A DNA stretch of 64,000 nt from Nocardia jinanensis (GCF_014645735.1 NZ_BMMH01000008.1:1-64000), one strand, 5' to 3'; positions 15,470 to 25,096 are shown, counted from the stretch's first letter. The notes: generated from the sequence alone by a model not told the origin. A program made the numbers and translations.

Positions 15470-17088
15470 TGACGCTCTCCTACCTGCCCGCGGGCCCGGT
15501 CCAGCCGGAAGGCTGGTTTAACCACGAGAAGTTCTGGGTACGAGTCTAGGCCGTCAACCACCGGTCTGCATCGCCGAATCCCTTGTGTGCTCCGAAACCC
15601 CTCGCACACTGGGCATTCTACGAATCGGCGACGGTTGTGCCGACGAATTCGGCACAACCGGCCGAGAAGCCTCTTCCTCGGGCTGGGAAGCGGGTTTCTC
15701 ATCGCCGTTCGACGCGGACCTCGTTCCACGGGGGCGGCCCGTCGAGCAGCGGCGCGCGGTCACCGCTGCGATCGCGTTCGAGCAGGATGGAACCGGCATC
15801 GCGGGTCAGCCACATACTCGGCTACCGCAGACCGTCGCGGACCACATCCCGGGTCATCGCGGCATCCATCATCGAGCAGGCGTGCAACCGTGAGTCGGCG
15901 TGACATGCCGCACCGACCGTCATAACCGTTCCTTCCGGCGCAGCGGTGACCTCCGTGCCGGGAGCACCCGCCGGAGGGATCCCATTATCGGACGGCCGGT
16001 CTCGCCCGATCCAGCAAGAATGTTCCCCACGCCCGGTGGCGGCGCTCGGAGTGAGACCGCGCCGGCTGTCCGAGCCGTCGACGGTCAGCCCACTACCCCC
16101 GAACTCGATCACGACGGTGACCGCCGGGATATCGGCGACCCGCAGGTTCAACCCGTTGTCGCCACGGTGCCGGAAGCCGATCATCGCGGCGCGCCCCGCC
16201 CGGCACTCGCCGGGCGGCCGAATTCCCATTCGGCCTCGGAATCGCTGTCGAACCCACTCGCCGCCACGTACCCGGGCTAACCGGGCATTACGCAGGCGAG
16301 GAGCCGGTAACCGGACACTCCGGACACGGGGGCAACGTCGTGGACCGGCGGGTCGGCAACCGTGAGCCGACCCGCCGGTCGCGGGCAGTCGGCGGGCGCG
16401 CGCCGGGTGCACCCGAAGTCCACCCGGGCCTCCGAGCCGCCGAAAGGGTCCAGTTCATCGCGGTAGTAGCGCTGATCCGTATCGCGCACGGGGTCGACCG
16501 GTCCCAGTGGCGCGGGGCAAGCGCTTATCGACGGCGGCATCACAGCGGCGCCCGGAGAATCCCGGCGAGAAAAGCGGCATCCGTCTCTCCTGTCCAGGAA
16601 CGGTGGTGGCAGTCGGCGTCGCCATATCGAATGTTGCCGACAAATAGCCAATATCCCGCCATCGCTTTCGGGTGTCAAGCAGCGGCCAGGTTGCAGAACG
16701 GCTACAGCTCGACCGGACATCATTCTTTAGTGGTCATATAGAAGTGAATCACCCCTATCGCAGCTCGCAGCAAGGGCGGCGCATCGAATTTGCTCAAGGG
16801 ATGCGGGAGAGCTTTTTCGGGTGGTGACGGAATAGATTCCGACCAAGCGTCATGCCGAGTGACCCTTATCACAGACAGTGGCCTGGACGCACGGCGGTAT
16901 CGACCCTCCGGAACATCGGTATTCCACCTGTCCCGGCGGGCGGCCGGCGCCGACCCTGCGGTCCCGGACCCGGGCCTTCTACATCCCGAAATGCGGAAAG
17001 TGCGGATATTCCGCTCGAGATGGCGGATGTCCCGCCGTCGCGGTTGCCATACGTTTTCCGGCGACAGCCGCGGAAAGAGAGGGATCCA
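15470..17088. other. 1.6-kb gene-poor region with decayed remnants
   Basis: No intact gene of recognisable family was found. One minus-strand stretch (15822-16184) looks like a decayed regulator and is listed separately. A possible 38-codon frame on the minus strand (15699-15815, MWLTRDAGSILLERD) has no good ribosome binding site. The part from about 16580 to 16880 is richer in A and T than its surroundings. The end of the region should hold the promoter of the methyltransferase at 17089. Confidence 0.45.
15822..16184 (-). pseudogene. possible remnant of an AraC-type regulator
   Basis: The frame begins MIGFRHRGDNGLNLRVADIP and continues AVTVVIEFGGSGLTVDG. This resembles the ligand-domain strand pattern of a group of actinomycete AraC-type regulators (FRxRxxGxxxLRxxxxPxVTVxIxFG). 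After about 50 residues the similarity stops, no DNA-binding domain follows, and the frame ends at a stop. The resemblance is from memory and weak. Confidence 0.3.
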
Positions 17089-18063
17089 ATGGCTATCGCA
17101 CCTACATTCGATATTCAGCTCACGGAGGCCGATTTCCGCGAGCAGTTGCGCACCGATGTGCTCTGGGGATTGTCCGGTCGCCGGAAATGGTTACCACCCA
17201 AATGGTTCTACGACGCCCGCGGTAGCAAACTGTTCGACCTCATGGCCGGACTGCCGGAGTACTACCCGACCCGCACCGAACGGGCACTTCTGCGCGTCTC
17301 CGTCGATGAGATCGCGCGCCGTGCCTCGAGTGCGACCGAATTGGTCGAACTGGGTTCACGCTCCTCGGTGAAGACGCGACTGCTGCTGAACGCGCTCACC
17401 ACCCACGGGTCGCTGTGCTCCTACATACCCCAGGACACCTCGGAAAACGGGTTGCGCGCCGCGGCCGATTGGACCAGCCGCGAATTCCCGCATCTGTCCG
17501 TACACGGGATCGTCGGCGATTTCACCACCGTGCACCCGGCCCTGCCGCACGGCGGCCGCCGTCTGGTCGCGTTGCTCGGCGGCGCCCTGGGCAATCTGCC
17601 ACCCTTCGAACGCACCGCGTTCCTCGGTGAACTACACCAGGCCCTCAGGCCAGGCGAACAGTTGCTGGTCGGCGTCGGGCTGGTCACCGATCCCGCTGTC
17701 ATGATCCCCGCCTACGACGACGCCGCGGGGGTCACCGCGGAGTTCAACCGCAATGTGCTGCACGTGGTGAACGACCGTCTCGGCGCCGATTTCGATCCCA
17801 TCGAATTCGCCCATATGGCGGTATGGGATCCCGATCTCGAATGGATCGAAATGCGGCTGGCCGCAACCAAACCGATGCGCGTCACGATTCCGGACCTGGA
17901 TCTCGTAGTCGATTTCGCCGCCGGTGAGCAGATGCGTACCGAGATCTCGGCGAAGTTCCGGCTGCCCGCTTTCCGTACCGAACTCGCCGCGGCCGGTTTC
18001 CGGCTGCGCCACGCGTGGACAGATCCCGAACACCGATTCGCGCTGGTGCTCGCCGACAGATGA
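17089..18063 (+). CDS. egtD: EgtD-like L-histidine N-alpha-methyltransferase, 324 aa
   Basis: ATG start MAIAPTFDIQLTEADFREQL with GAGAGGGA upstream. Family landmarks: KWFYDARGSKLFDLMAGLPEYYPTRTE at ~40-65, ELGSRSSVKTRLLL as the SAM loop, YDDAAGVTAEFNRNVL, and VDFAAGEQMRTEISAKFR near the C-terminus, which holds the Glu and Ser of the histidine-binding site. EgtD makes hercynine, the first step of ergothioneine synthesis. Two points are odd: the SAM loop reads GSRSS where EgtD usually has GSGTS, and none of egtA, egtB, egtC or egtE is adjacent. It may be a second EgtD paralogue with another amino-acid substrate. Length is normal. Confidence 0.75.
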   Translation: MAIAPTFDIQLTEADFREQLRTDVLWGLSGRRKWLPPKWFYDARGSKLFDLMAGLPEYYPTRTERALLRVSVDEIARRASSATELVELGSRSSVKTRLLLNALTTHGSLCSYIPQDTSENGLRAAADWTSREFPHLSVHGIVGDFTTVHPALPHGGRRLVALLGGALGNLPPFERTAFLGELHQALRPGEQLLVGVGLVTDPAVMIPAYDDAAGVTAEFNRNVLHVVNDRLGADFDPIEFAHMAVWDPDLEWIEMRLAATKPMRVTIPDLDLVVDFAAGEQMRTEISAKFRLPAFRTELAAAGFRLRHAWTDPEHRFALVLADR

Positions 18064-18187
18064 ACCTCCCGCCGGCCCGGCATCGACGCGCCGGACGAAT
18101 TGCTACGGCCGCGTGGCGGTTCCGCCGCTCCGGGCCGGTCGGGATCGCCCGCATCCCGCTGACCGATTCCGCGGCATTCGGATCCTG

Positions 18188-19462
18188 CTACCCGGTAACG
18201 GTGTGGATCTGCTCCGGACGCTTCCCTGCCGGTGCACTCTCACCCCGGCCGGGACCGCGCCCGCGGAAGCGTCCGATCACCGCGACGGTTGCCGAAACCA
18301 CGCCGATCACGATGCCCATGCCGAGGAAGGCGCCGGAATACCCGGTCGTGCCGACGAACCAGCCGAGAGTTGTGGCCCCGAGCCCGAGCCCACCGTCGTA
18401 GGCGATATTCCAGAGCGTGCTCGCGGTAGCACTGCGGGCCGGTCCGAGGCGCTGCACAGTGAGTACGAACGAATCGTTCTGGCAGGCCCCGAATCCGGCC
18501 CCCAGCAGGGTGGTCCCGCCGAACAGCAGGACATGGTGACCGGTTGCCAGCGCAACGGCGGTCAGCACCGACCCGGCCGCGCAGCACAGCACCGATACCA
18601 GGAGCAGGTGCCCGGCACCGAGCCGACCGCCCGCCGGCCCGGCCCCCAGCCGAGCCGCGACCAGCGCGATCGATGCGGAGAGCAGCGCCCACGAGGCGGC
18701 ACCGGCATCCGGTAGGGCGACCGGGAGGAAGGTGGTGACCGCGCCGAACGAACCGGCGGTCAAGGCGAAGAGCGCGATCGGTGCCGCGATATTTCCGGCC
18801 TCGGCCGTAGTGGCGAAGCGGAAGGTCGCACGGTGTCCCCGCGGTAGCAGCACCGCCAGCGCCGCGCCGGTCAGGCAAGCGAGCGTCGAGCCCCAGAAAA
18901 CTATCGGAAAGCCCCAGGTCCGGGCAATCCAGACCCCACCGGCGAGAGCACCGAGGTTCGGCAGCGCGGCCGCGACGCCGAACAGGGAAGCCCGGGAGGA
19001 CAATTGGCGCGGCGTGGACAGATCGGCGACGAGGGTGGCGCCCGCGATCACCACCAGGGCCAGCCCGATCCCCCGGACCACGGTGATCACCAGAACCGGG
19101 CCGATATCGGCGGACAGCAGGTACAGCGGTGTCGGCGCCCCGAGCAGGACCGCGCCGCCCACGATCATGGTCCGCAACGCGAGCATCCGGAAGAGCCACG
19201 GCGCGGCCAGCTGGGCCGCCACGGTCGCCGCCATCATGACGCCGGTCGTCGCCCCCACCGCGACACCGTTCGCACCGCCCGCGGCGGACCACAGCGGGAC
19301 GACCGACAACAGTGCGGCGTAGTCGACGAAGGCGAGGAACGTCACCGCCAGCAGCACCGCGAAGGCGCCCGGCCCCGTGGTCCGGACGGGCGGATCACCG
19401 GTGTCCGAGGCTTCCCCGGGTAAACCTCTCGCGGCATCGGCCGGACCGGTCGGTGTGGTCAT
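18188..19462 (-). CDS. MFS transporter, 424 aa
   Basis: Start MTTPTGPADAARGLPGEA, with GGAGAGGGG upstream. About twelve membrane segments are visible, starting at FAVLLAVTFLAFVDYAAL and ending with FLGMGIVIGVVSATVAVIG. The loop between helices 4 and 5 (VRGIGLALVVIAGATL) and the second-half motif FGACQNDSFVL are like the drug or sugar exporters of the major facilitator superfamily. Substrate unknown. It follows a small gene by only four bases on the same strand, so the two are probably co-transcribed, and it converges on the EgtD-like gene. Confidence 0.85.
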   Translation of the reverse strand: MTTPTGPADAARGLPGEASDTGDPPVRTTGPGAFAVLLAVTFLAFVDYAALLSVVPLWSAAGGANGVAVGATTGVMMAATVAAQLAAPWLFRMLALRTMIVGGAVLLGAPTPLYLLSADIGPVLVITVVRGIGLALVVIAGATLVADLSTPRQLSSRASLFGVAAALPNLGALAGGVWIARTWGFPIVFWGSTLACLTGAALAVLLPRGHRATFRFATTAEAGNIAAPIALFALTAGSFGAVTTFLPVALPDAGAASWALLSASIALVAARLGAGPAGGRLGAGHLLLVSVLCCAAGSVLTAVALATGHHVLLFGGTTLLGAGFGACQNDSFVLTVQRLGPARSATASTLWNIAYDGGLGLGATTLGWFVGTTGYSGAFLGMGIVIGVVSATVAVIGRFRGRGPGRGESAPAGKRPEQIHTVTG

Positions 19463-19466
19463 CGCG

Positions 19467-19721
19467 TCACCCCTCTCCGGCACCGGGTCGCCGGAGCGCC
19501 CGTGGCCGTTGAAACCGAGATCGGACCGGCGAACTGAACGTGCTCGACGGCCCGTACTGCCCGACTGCGATATCCGCCTCGTGACCCACCCGCACCGCCA
19601 CCGCAGCCCCGCGTTCGATATCGTCGCGCAGGAGATACGCCGGACCCGGCAGCGCCTGTGTGGGCACGATCAACTCACCCGATGGCAGCCGGAGCCGAGC
19701 CGTTCCGCGACTCGCTACCAC
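19467..19721 (-). CDS. hypothetical protein, 84 aa
   Basis: GTG start (MVASRGTARLRLPSGELIVP). The first 60 residues look like a real soluble protein (ALPGPAYLLRDDIERGAAVA, VGHEADIAVGQYGP), the tail is Arg/Pro-rich. No domain recognised. It ends four bases before the MFS start. The alternative is that it is a leader-region frame with no product. Confidence 0.4.
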   Translation of the reverse strand: MVASRGTARLRLPSGELIVPTQALPGPAYLLRDDIERGAAVAVRVGHEADIAVGQYGPSSTFSSPVRSRFQRPRALRRPGAGEG

Positions 19722-19778
19722 CGGCGAACGAAGGTGGACCGGCCGGCGATCAGGCGCTTCGCACCGCGCCGAGCCTCC

Positions 19779-20711
19779 TCATCGGCCGGACGAGGACCCG
19801 GACGTATAGCGGATCCGCCATCGGCCCTCCCAGCGTTCCCCGGGTGCCAGGTGCCGCAATCCGCGACCGGAGTTCAGAGCGTTCGGCGGGGCGGTCATCG
19901 GCTCCAGTGCGACCGCGAGACCTCGGCCGTCCGGGCGCGGGAACTCCCGGGGCGTGAAGACCTGCAGGTATTCCCATCCGGCGTCCTGGACGAGTTCGAC
20001 CGTCGCGCCGTCGGGTGCGGTCAGCCGGGCCGCCGCCGCGGGCGTCACCCCACCGAACGGCGTGTCCAGGTCCAGATCCGCGAGCGGCACTCCGGCACGC
20101 AGGTCGTAACGAGTGCCCTCGACCGGATGTTCGGCCACCGGATTCATCCGGGCGTCGATCTCGTAATAGGTGCTCGCGGCCACCGTGAGCACCAGATCCT
20201 CGATCGGGTTCGCGCCGATCCGGAAGTACGGGTGCGCACCCACCGCATACGGCGCGGACCGTGCGCTGTGGTTGACCACTCCGTGGGTCACGGTGAGCCC
20301 GTCGGAGTGCAATTCGTAGCGCACCCAGGTGTCGAGCAGGAACGGCCAACCGTGCTGGGGCGGTATCAGCGCACCCAGTGTCACCGCACCGGCGGACTGC
20401 TGCCGCACCTCGTATTCGGTGTTGCGCAGCAGACCGTGGATCGCGTTCGAACGCGCCACCTCCGTGATATCGAGTTGCTGCGGCAACCCGTCGAGAATCC
20501 AGATACCGTCGCGGACCCGGTTGGGCCAGGGTGCCAGGACGATACCGGCGCCCATCGGCGGTGCGGTATCCACCGGAACCGGTTCGGTGACGGCGACACC
20601 GTCGACAGTCAGACCACGCAGTACAGCGGCCACCGTGCCGATCTCGGCGCGGGCAACAGGGGTCTCCAGAACGATCGAACGGCCGGTCGGGGTGCGGTCG
20701 GAGAGGGTCAC
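19779..20711 (-). CDS. aldose 1-epimerase family protein, 310 aa
   Basis: GTG start MTLSDRTPTGRSIVLETP. Galactose mutarotase-like signatures: APWPNRVRDGIW at ~60-72, NAIHGLLRNTEYEV with the conserved His, YAVGAHPYFRIG with the second His, and GRGLAVALEPMTAPPNALNSG with the catalytic Glu. These enzymes interconvert alpha and beta anomers of hexoses; many actinomycete copies act on unknown sugars. Normal length, single gene, with a short gap to the DUF1330 gene upstream. Confidence 0.88.
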   Translation of the reverse strand: MTLSDRTPTGRSIVLETPVARAEIGTVAAVLRGLTVDGVAVTEPVPVDTAPPMGAGIVLAPWPNRVRDGIWILDGLPQQLDITEVARSNAIHGLLRNTEYEVRQQSAGAVTLGALIPPQHGWPFLLDTWVRYELHSDGLTVTHGVVNHSARSAPYAVGAHPYFRIGANPIEDLVLTVAASTYYEIDARMNPVAEHPVEGTRYDLRAGVPLADLDLDTPFGGVTPAAAARLTAPDGATVELVQDAGWEYLQVFTPREFPRPDGRGLAVALEPMTAPPNALNSGRGLRHLAPGERWEGRWRIRYTSGSSSGR

Positions 20712-20783
20712 CTCGCCAGCCTAGGTTCCCGATGCGACCACAATTCGCAACGCGGCCACCGAGTCGCCCGCGCGGAGCGGCCC

Positions 20784-21071
20784 CTACAGCCCGTTGACGA
20801 TCACCGCGTTGCAGTCCGCGGCCGCCTGCCGCAGCGGGATCGCCGCCTGGTATTCCTCGGACTCGTACCAGGCGCGGGCAGCTTCGGGAGACTCGAATTC
20901 CAGTACCACCGTCTGGGTGGCGGGCCATTCGCCTTCGAGGACCTCGAACTCGGTATCGATTGCCAGGACCTTCACCCCGGCGGCCATCGCCTTACCGGCC
21001 GCTTTGCCGTATTCGGCCATCCCCGCCGGGTCCTTGATCAGCTCGGTCACGATGACATAACCCTTGGCCAT
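20784..21071 (-). CDS. DUF1330 family protein, 95 aa
   Basis: Start MAKGYVIVTELIKDPAGMAE with AGGAGATCC upstream. This is the ferredoxin-like alpha/beta-barrel fold of DUF1330: GYVIVxxxIxDPAGMxEY at the N-terminus, EGEWPATQTVVLEFESPEAA in the middle and RAWYESEEYQAAIPLRQ as the last helix. Members are small dimeric proteins of unknown role, often linked to oxidative or monooxygenase-like functions. Confidence 0.9.
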   Translation of the reverse strand: MAKGYVIVTELIKDPAGMAEYGKAAGKAMAAGVKVLAIDTEFEVLEGEWPATQTVVLEFESPEAARAWYESEEYQAAIPLRQAAADCNAVIVNGL

Positions 21072-21189
21072 ACCGGATCTCCTTTTCACGCATGAACCGC
21101 AACCGGCTCCTCGACGACCCTACCCAAATGATCATTTACGTTGTCAGAAATCTCATATGCTGAAACCAAGAATTATGATCCGTGGGCGG

Positions 21190-22200
21190 TCAGGATTCGG
21201 CTTTACCGTTGCGCCGGAGCAGATGCGGCCGCAGCCGGTTGAACCCCCGCACCCGCACACTGCGCAGGTGCCGGATGTTCAACTCCTTCTCACCGTCCAG
21301 TTCCGCCGCGGCGCCGTCGTCCACCAGGATCGTGCCCGGCCGGGCGACACCGGTGAGCCGGGCGGCGATGTTCACCACCGAGCCGTACAGGTCTCCGAAA
21401 CGCTGCAACACCGGTCCGTAGGCGAGAGCCACCCGTAGTTCCGGCGTGGTGCCCACGGTCATGGTGGATTCCTGAAGCGCCAGCGCGATCCGGGCTGCGG
21501 CCAGCGGCGATTCGGCCGCGAACATCACCTCGTCACCGACATTCTTGATGACCCAGCCGCCGTTCTCGGCGATGGCGTCGTTGGTGGTGGATTCGAAGGC
21601 CTCCAGCAGCGTGGACAGTTCGTCGGGATGCAGGTGCCGGGTGAGCCGGGTGTAGCCGACCATATCCGCGAAGCCGACGGCCAGCACGCGGGTCGAATCC
21701 GCGGCCGGTCCCGACTCTTCCAGGTTCCGCGAGAGCGCCGCGTCGAGATGACGCCGCCAAGCGTAGGACAGCAGGCTCTCCAGCAGTGCCACCGTTTCGG
21801 CGGTCGCGGTGCGGGTGATCTGATCGCGGTCCCCGTCCGCTCCGGCCGCGGCGACGCGTCGATCGATCTCGTCGAGCACCAGGTCGACCTGCCATTCCGC
21901 CAGGCGCGCCATGGTCTGCCCGATGGTGCGGGCCGTGGCAGCCTGCTGGCGGGCATCGGCCCCGGCGAGGATGCCGACCTCGCGGAATCGCTGGATGGCC
22001 ACGATATCGGCGTCGGTGTAATCGCACGCGCTGTCGTCCGCGCTGGCCGGGAAACCCAGGGATACCCACAGCCGCCGGGCCAGTTCCGGCGATACCTCGG
22101 CCTTTTCGGCTACCTCGTTGCGGTTGTAGCGCCGACGGCCGGCCAGCAGGCTCGCCTCGGCCGCCGACCGCACCGATTCGGCTCTCTCGTGCGACACCAT
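21190..22200 (-). CDS. class III adenylate/guanylate cyclase with N-terminal regulatory domain, 336 aa
   Basis: Start MVSHERAESVRSAAEASLLAG. Residues ~1-150 form a helical regulatory domain like that of mycobacterial Rv1264 (YNRNEVAEKAEVSPELARRLW resembles its MerR-like piece). The catalytic domain begins at VLAVGFADMVGYTRLTRHL, with the first metal-binding Asp; VIKNVGDEVMFAA supplies Lys and the second Asp, and GDLYGSVVNIAARLTG gives the substrate Asp and the transition-state Asn and Arg. All catalytic residues of an active homodimeric cyclase are present. No membrane segment, so cytosolic. It may sense pH or fatty acid as in Rv1264. Confidence 0.88.
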   Translation of the reverse strand: MVSHERAESVRSAAEASLLAGRRRYNRNEVAEKAEVSPELARRLWVSLGFPASADDSACDYTDADIVAIQRFREVGILAGADARQQAATARTIGQTMARLAEWQVDLVLDEIDRRVAAAGADGDRDQITRTATAETVALLESLLSYAWRRHLDAALSRNLEESGPAADSTRVLAVGFADMVGYTRLTRHLHPDELSTLLEAFESTTNDAIAENGGWVIKNVGDEVMFAAESPLAAARIALALQESTMTVGTTPELRVALAYGPVLQRFGDLYGSVVNIAARLTGVARPGTILVDDGAAAELDGEKELNIRHLRSVRVRGFNRLRPHLLRRNGKAES

Positions 22201-22418
22201 GGGCGAAACCTTACGACGCCGCGGCGGCCCCGCGACCGGACCGGGCGAATCGCTCGGTGATCTGTGTCATGGTGCCGGAATCCCGGACGGCTGCCGAGCG
22301 AACGGCTACCAGGATCCGGACCGCCGGAGCGAGTTGCGAGTATCGGCCGGTCCGCACGGGACTGTGGTCGCGGCGGCCGCAGGGACGGCGAAGAGCAGGG
22401 TGTCGCCGACCGCGCAGA

Positions 22419-24854
22419 CTACGGGCCCGCGGCCGGGACGGCGTGCGGCGCCGCGTCCGCGGGTCGCTCCGCGGGAACAGGCGCGGGCACCTCGGCGGGA
22501 GGAGCCGGCGCATCGACTGGAGCGGGCGGCTCGACGGGGGCAGGCGGCTCGACGGGGGCAGGCGGCTCGACGGGAGCGGGCGCCTCGGCAGGCGGAGTCA
22601 CGGGAGCCGGGGGCGCGGCCGGAGCCGGCGCGGTCGTCACCGGCTGCGGCTCGGGGACGGCGGGCGGTTCCGGGGGAGGGACCGTCTGCGGGGTGGTGGG
22701 GACCGTGGGCGGATCGGGAGTCTGCGCCGGTCGCGGCGCCGGAACCGGTGCCGAGCGTGGGGCCGCCCGGCCGGGTTCGCCCGGCGAGACGAACAGCGGC
22801 CGGTCGGTCGGGAGATTGATGAAACTGGGCGCTGCCGGATCCAGCGCCAGATGCTGCGGTTTGAGCTCGCTGTTGTTCAGCATGGGCCGGAAGGCCAGCG
22901 CCTTGGGTGAGTTACCGGCGAATACATCGAGCCGCAGCCGGTGCCCCGGTGCCAGCACCGCCTGGATCGGAATCACCGCGATATCGAGCGTGACCGGCTC
23001 ATCGGGCACCACCTTCTGCACACTGTCCAGGGTGAGCGGGTTGTGCGGCGCGGTGAGATCACCGCTGGGTGATCGGGTACTGCGGGCCTCATCGATCGCC
23101 CGCAGCGACGCGGTGAGCTGGCCGGTGCTCAGCACGGTCGAGGTACCGTCCGGCGCCACATCGTTGACCGTCACGTTCCAGTAGCCGTCCTCGGCGTCGT
23201 GGACCGTGTTGAGGTGCACATTGATCGGACCGGACACGATCGTGCGTTCGGCGATCGGCTCGGTGGTGAAGGTGAGCGCGTTGCGTTCGGCTATCCGGGA
23301 ATCCTTGGCGCACATATCCAGTACCGCGCCGATACCCGCGGAACCCTGCGCCATATCCCGCGAACACAGGTTCGTCATCCCGGGCGCCACCGTGAGCCGG
23401 TGGGCCGCACCCGGCTGCCCGACGAGTGAACCGTCGTGCACGCTGTCCTCGGTGGTTCCGCTGGGAGCGCCCGACAGATAGACCCGCCGGTGTGTCATCC
23501 CCGGCTGCGGGAACTGGTCCAGCACCACCCAGCTGCCACCCTGCTCCCACACGATCACCGGGCCGTAACCGGCGATCCCGTTGTCGATATCTTTGAGCCA
23601 GTGGTCGAACCACGCGCGCTGCAACACATCCAGTCGCGGCGGGGACCCCGCCCGGCCCGTTCCGGAACCGGGATTGGCGTGGTAGGTATCGCCGACGATG
23701 AGCTGCTTACGCCCCGGCGGCAGCGGGATGTCGTTGTAGAGGGTGGTCGCGCTGTTGGCGAAGATATCGTGCCAGCCGCCGTAGACGAAGGTCGGCACAG
23801 TGATCTTCTCGGGATGGCCCATGATGCCTCGGCGGAAGGCACTGTTCTCGTCCAGCGCGTCGGCCAGCGCCGGCGGCATATTGCGCAGCGACGGTGTGAG
23901 AAGCGCCTGGGCCAGCAGATCGTAGTTCGTCGCGGGATCGGCCATCCGGTCGCTGAGCCACTGCCAGTCGAAGGTGCCGTTGAGCATGGCCTTCACATCC
24001 GGCATGAGTTTCGCCTGGTTCACCTGGTTCAGCCACAGCGGCAGGAAGGTGACGCCCACGCCGCCGCCCGGCGCTACGACATCGCGCATGAGATCGCTGC
24101 CCGGTTCGACGGGGAAGATGGCCTGCAACGGTTTCGGCGCGTTCTCCGCGGCGCGCAACTGATTGATTCCGGCGTAGGAACCGCCGCTCATAGCGACCCG
24201 CCCGTTGGACCACGGCTGCCGCGCCGACCATTCGATCACTTCGCGGGTATCGAGTTGTTCCCGTTCGCCGAGGGTGTCCCACAACCCCTGTGACTGCCCG
24301 GTACCGCGCACATCGACCGAGACCACCGTGTATCCGGCACGGACGAGCTGACTGTCGAGCCCGAGCACGGTCGCCACCGTGCCGCCGTCCAGGGCGTGCA
24401 GCAGATCCTCGAATCCGCTGATCGGGGTGCCGGTCAGATTGATCCGGCGCACCAGGTCCATCGTCCACTGCCGCACTCCGGGATCACCCAGTGCCGAATC
24501 GATGAGGCTCGACATCATCTTCGAGTACGGCGTCATGGTGACGATCGTGGGCAGCGGCCGGTTCTCGGTCGCCCCGCCGGCCGCCGCGGGCCGGTACACA
24601 TCGGCTTTGAGCACGACACCGTCACTCATGGTGATGAGTACGTCTTTGTCGATATGTGTTTCGGGATACGGCTGGGGGCCGTCGTGCAGGGCGGTCCACT
24701 GCTGGGCGAGTTCGGCCGGCGATACGGCGGGCGCGGTATCGCGATGTACCGGGTGGCGTGCGGATTGTGCTGCCACCACCAGGATCACGGTCACTAGGAC
24801 GACAACGGTGACGGCCGAAGCAGCCGCGAGCCCGTGAACCCGGTACAGCCGCAT
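22419..24854 (-). CDS. CocE/NonD-family hydrolase with Pro-rich C-terminal tail, 811 aa
   Basis: Start MRLYRVHGLAAASAVTVVVL with GAGGTGGAGGG upstream. An N-terminal hydrophobic segment (residues ~9-30) anchors or exports it. The alpha/beta-hydrolase domain has GGSYAG with nucleophile Ser226; YGGWHDIFANSA carries the Asp, and the C-terminal jelly-roll domain of X-Pro dipeptidyl/CocE acylases follows (GPINVHLNTVHDAEDGYWNV). After about residue 700 there is a Pro/Ala tail with four PAPVEPP-like repeats. It probably acts as an extracellular acyl-peptidase or esterase. Four 29-bp tandem repeats lie just upstream. Confidence 0.85.
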   Translation of the reverse strand: MRLYRVHGLAAASAVTVVVLVTVILVVAAQSARHPVHRDTAPAVSPAELAQQWTALHDGPQPYPETHIDKDVLITMSDGVVLKADVYRPAAAGGATENRPLPTIVTMTPYSKMMSSLIDSALGDPGVRQWTMDLVRRINLTGTPISGFEDLLHALDGGTVATVLGLDSQLVRAGYTVVSVDVRGTGQSQGLWDTLGEREQLDTREVIEWSARQPWSNGRVAMSGGSYAGINQLRAAENAPKPLQAIFPVEPGSDLMRDVVAPGGGVGVTFLPLWLNQVNQAKLMPDVKAMLNGTFDWQWLSDRMADPATNYDLLAQALLTPSLRNMPPALADALDENSAFRRGIMGHPEKITVPTFVYGGWHDIFANSATTLYNDIPLPPGRKQLIVGDTYHANPGSGTGRAGSPPRLDVLQRAWFDHWLKDIDNGIAGYGPVIVWEQGGSWVVLDQFPQPGMTHRRVYLSGAPSGTTEDSVHDGSLVGQPGAAHRLTVAPGMTNLCSRDMAQGSAGIGAVLDMCAKDSRIAERNALTFTTEPIAERTIVSGPINVHLNTVHDAEDGYWNVTVNDVAPDGTSTVLSTGQLTASLRAIDEARSTRSPSGDLTAPHNPLTLDSVQKVVPDEPVTLDIAVIPIQAVLAPGHRLRLDVFAGNSPKALAFRPMLNNSELKPQHLALDPAAPSFINLPTDRPLFVSPGEPGRAAPRSAPVPAPRPAQTPDPPTVPTTPQTVPPPEPPAVPEPQPVTTAPAPAAPPAPVTPPAEAPAPVEPPAPVEPPAPVEPPAPVDAPAPPAEVPAPVPAERPADAAPHAVPAAGP

Positions 24855-24881
24855 GAACAAACCCTCCACCTCGTGGTTCCG

Positions 24882-24996
24882 GTTTCCGCGCACAGGTAGC
24901 GCCGGCAAAAGTTTCCGCGCACAGGTAGCGCCGGCAAAAGTTTCCGCGCACAGGTAGCGCCGACAAAGTTTCCGCACACAGGTGGGGCCGACAATA
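24882..24996. repeat. four 29-bp tandem repeats upstream of the hydrolase gene
   Basis: Units start at 24882, 24911, 24940 and 24968 (periods 29, 29, 28). Unit begins GTTTCCGCGCACAGGTAGCG. The first three are nearly identical and the fourth diverges. They fill the space 28-142 bases upstream of the hydrolase start, where promoter elements would lie. There are no spacers and no cas genes, so this is not a CRISPR array. Confidence 0.85.
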
Positions 24997-25096
24997 GCAA
25001 TCAGCTCTGACCGGATCGGGTTCCGACGCGCGGTCCCGGTCGATTACCGGAATTCGAGGTGGAGGGTGTCCGCGCAGGTGAGGCGCGTGCTGGGCG

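Noticed and set aside
24882..24996. CRISPR array
   Set aside because: The 29-bp units are directly adjacent with no spacers, and no cas gene is present.
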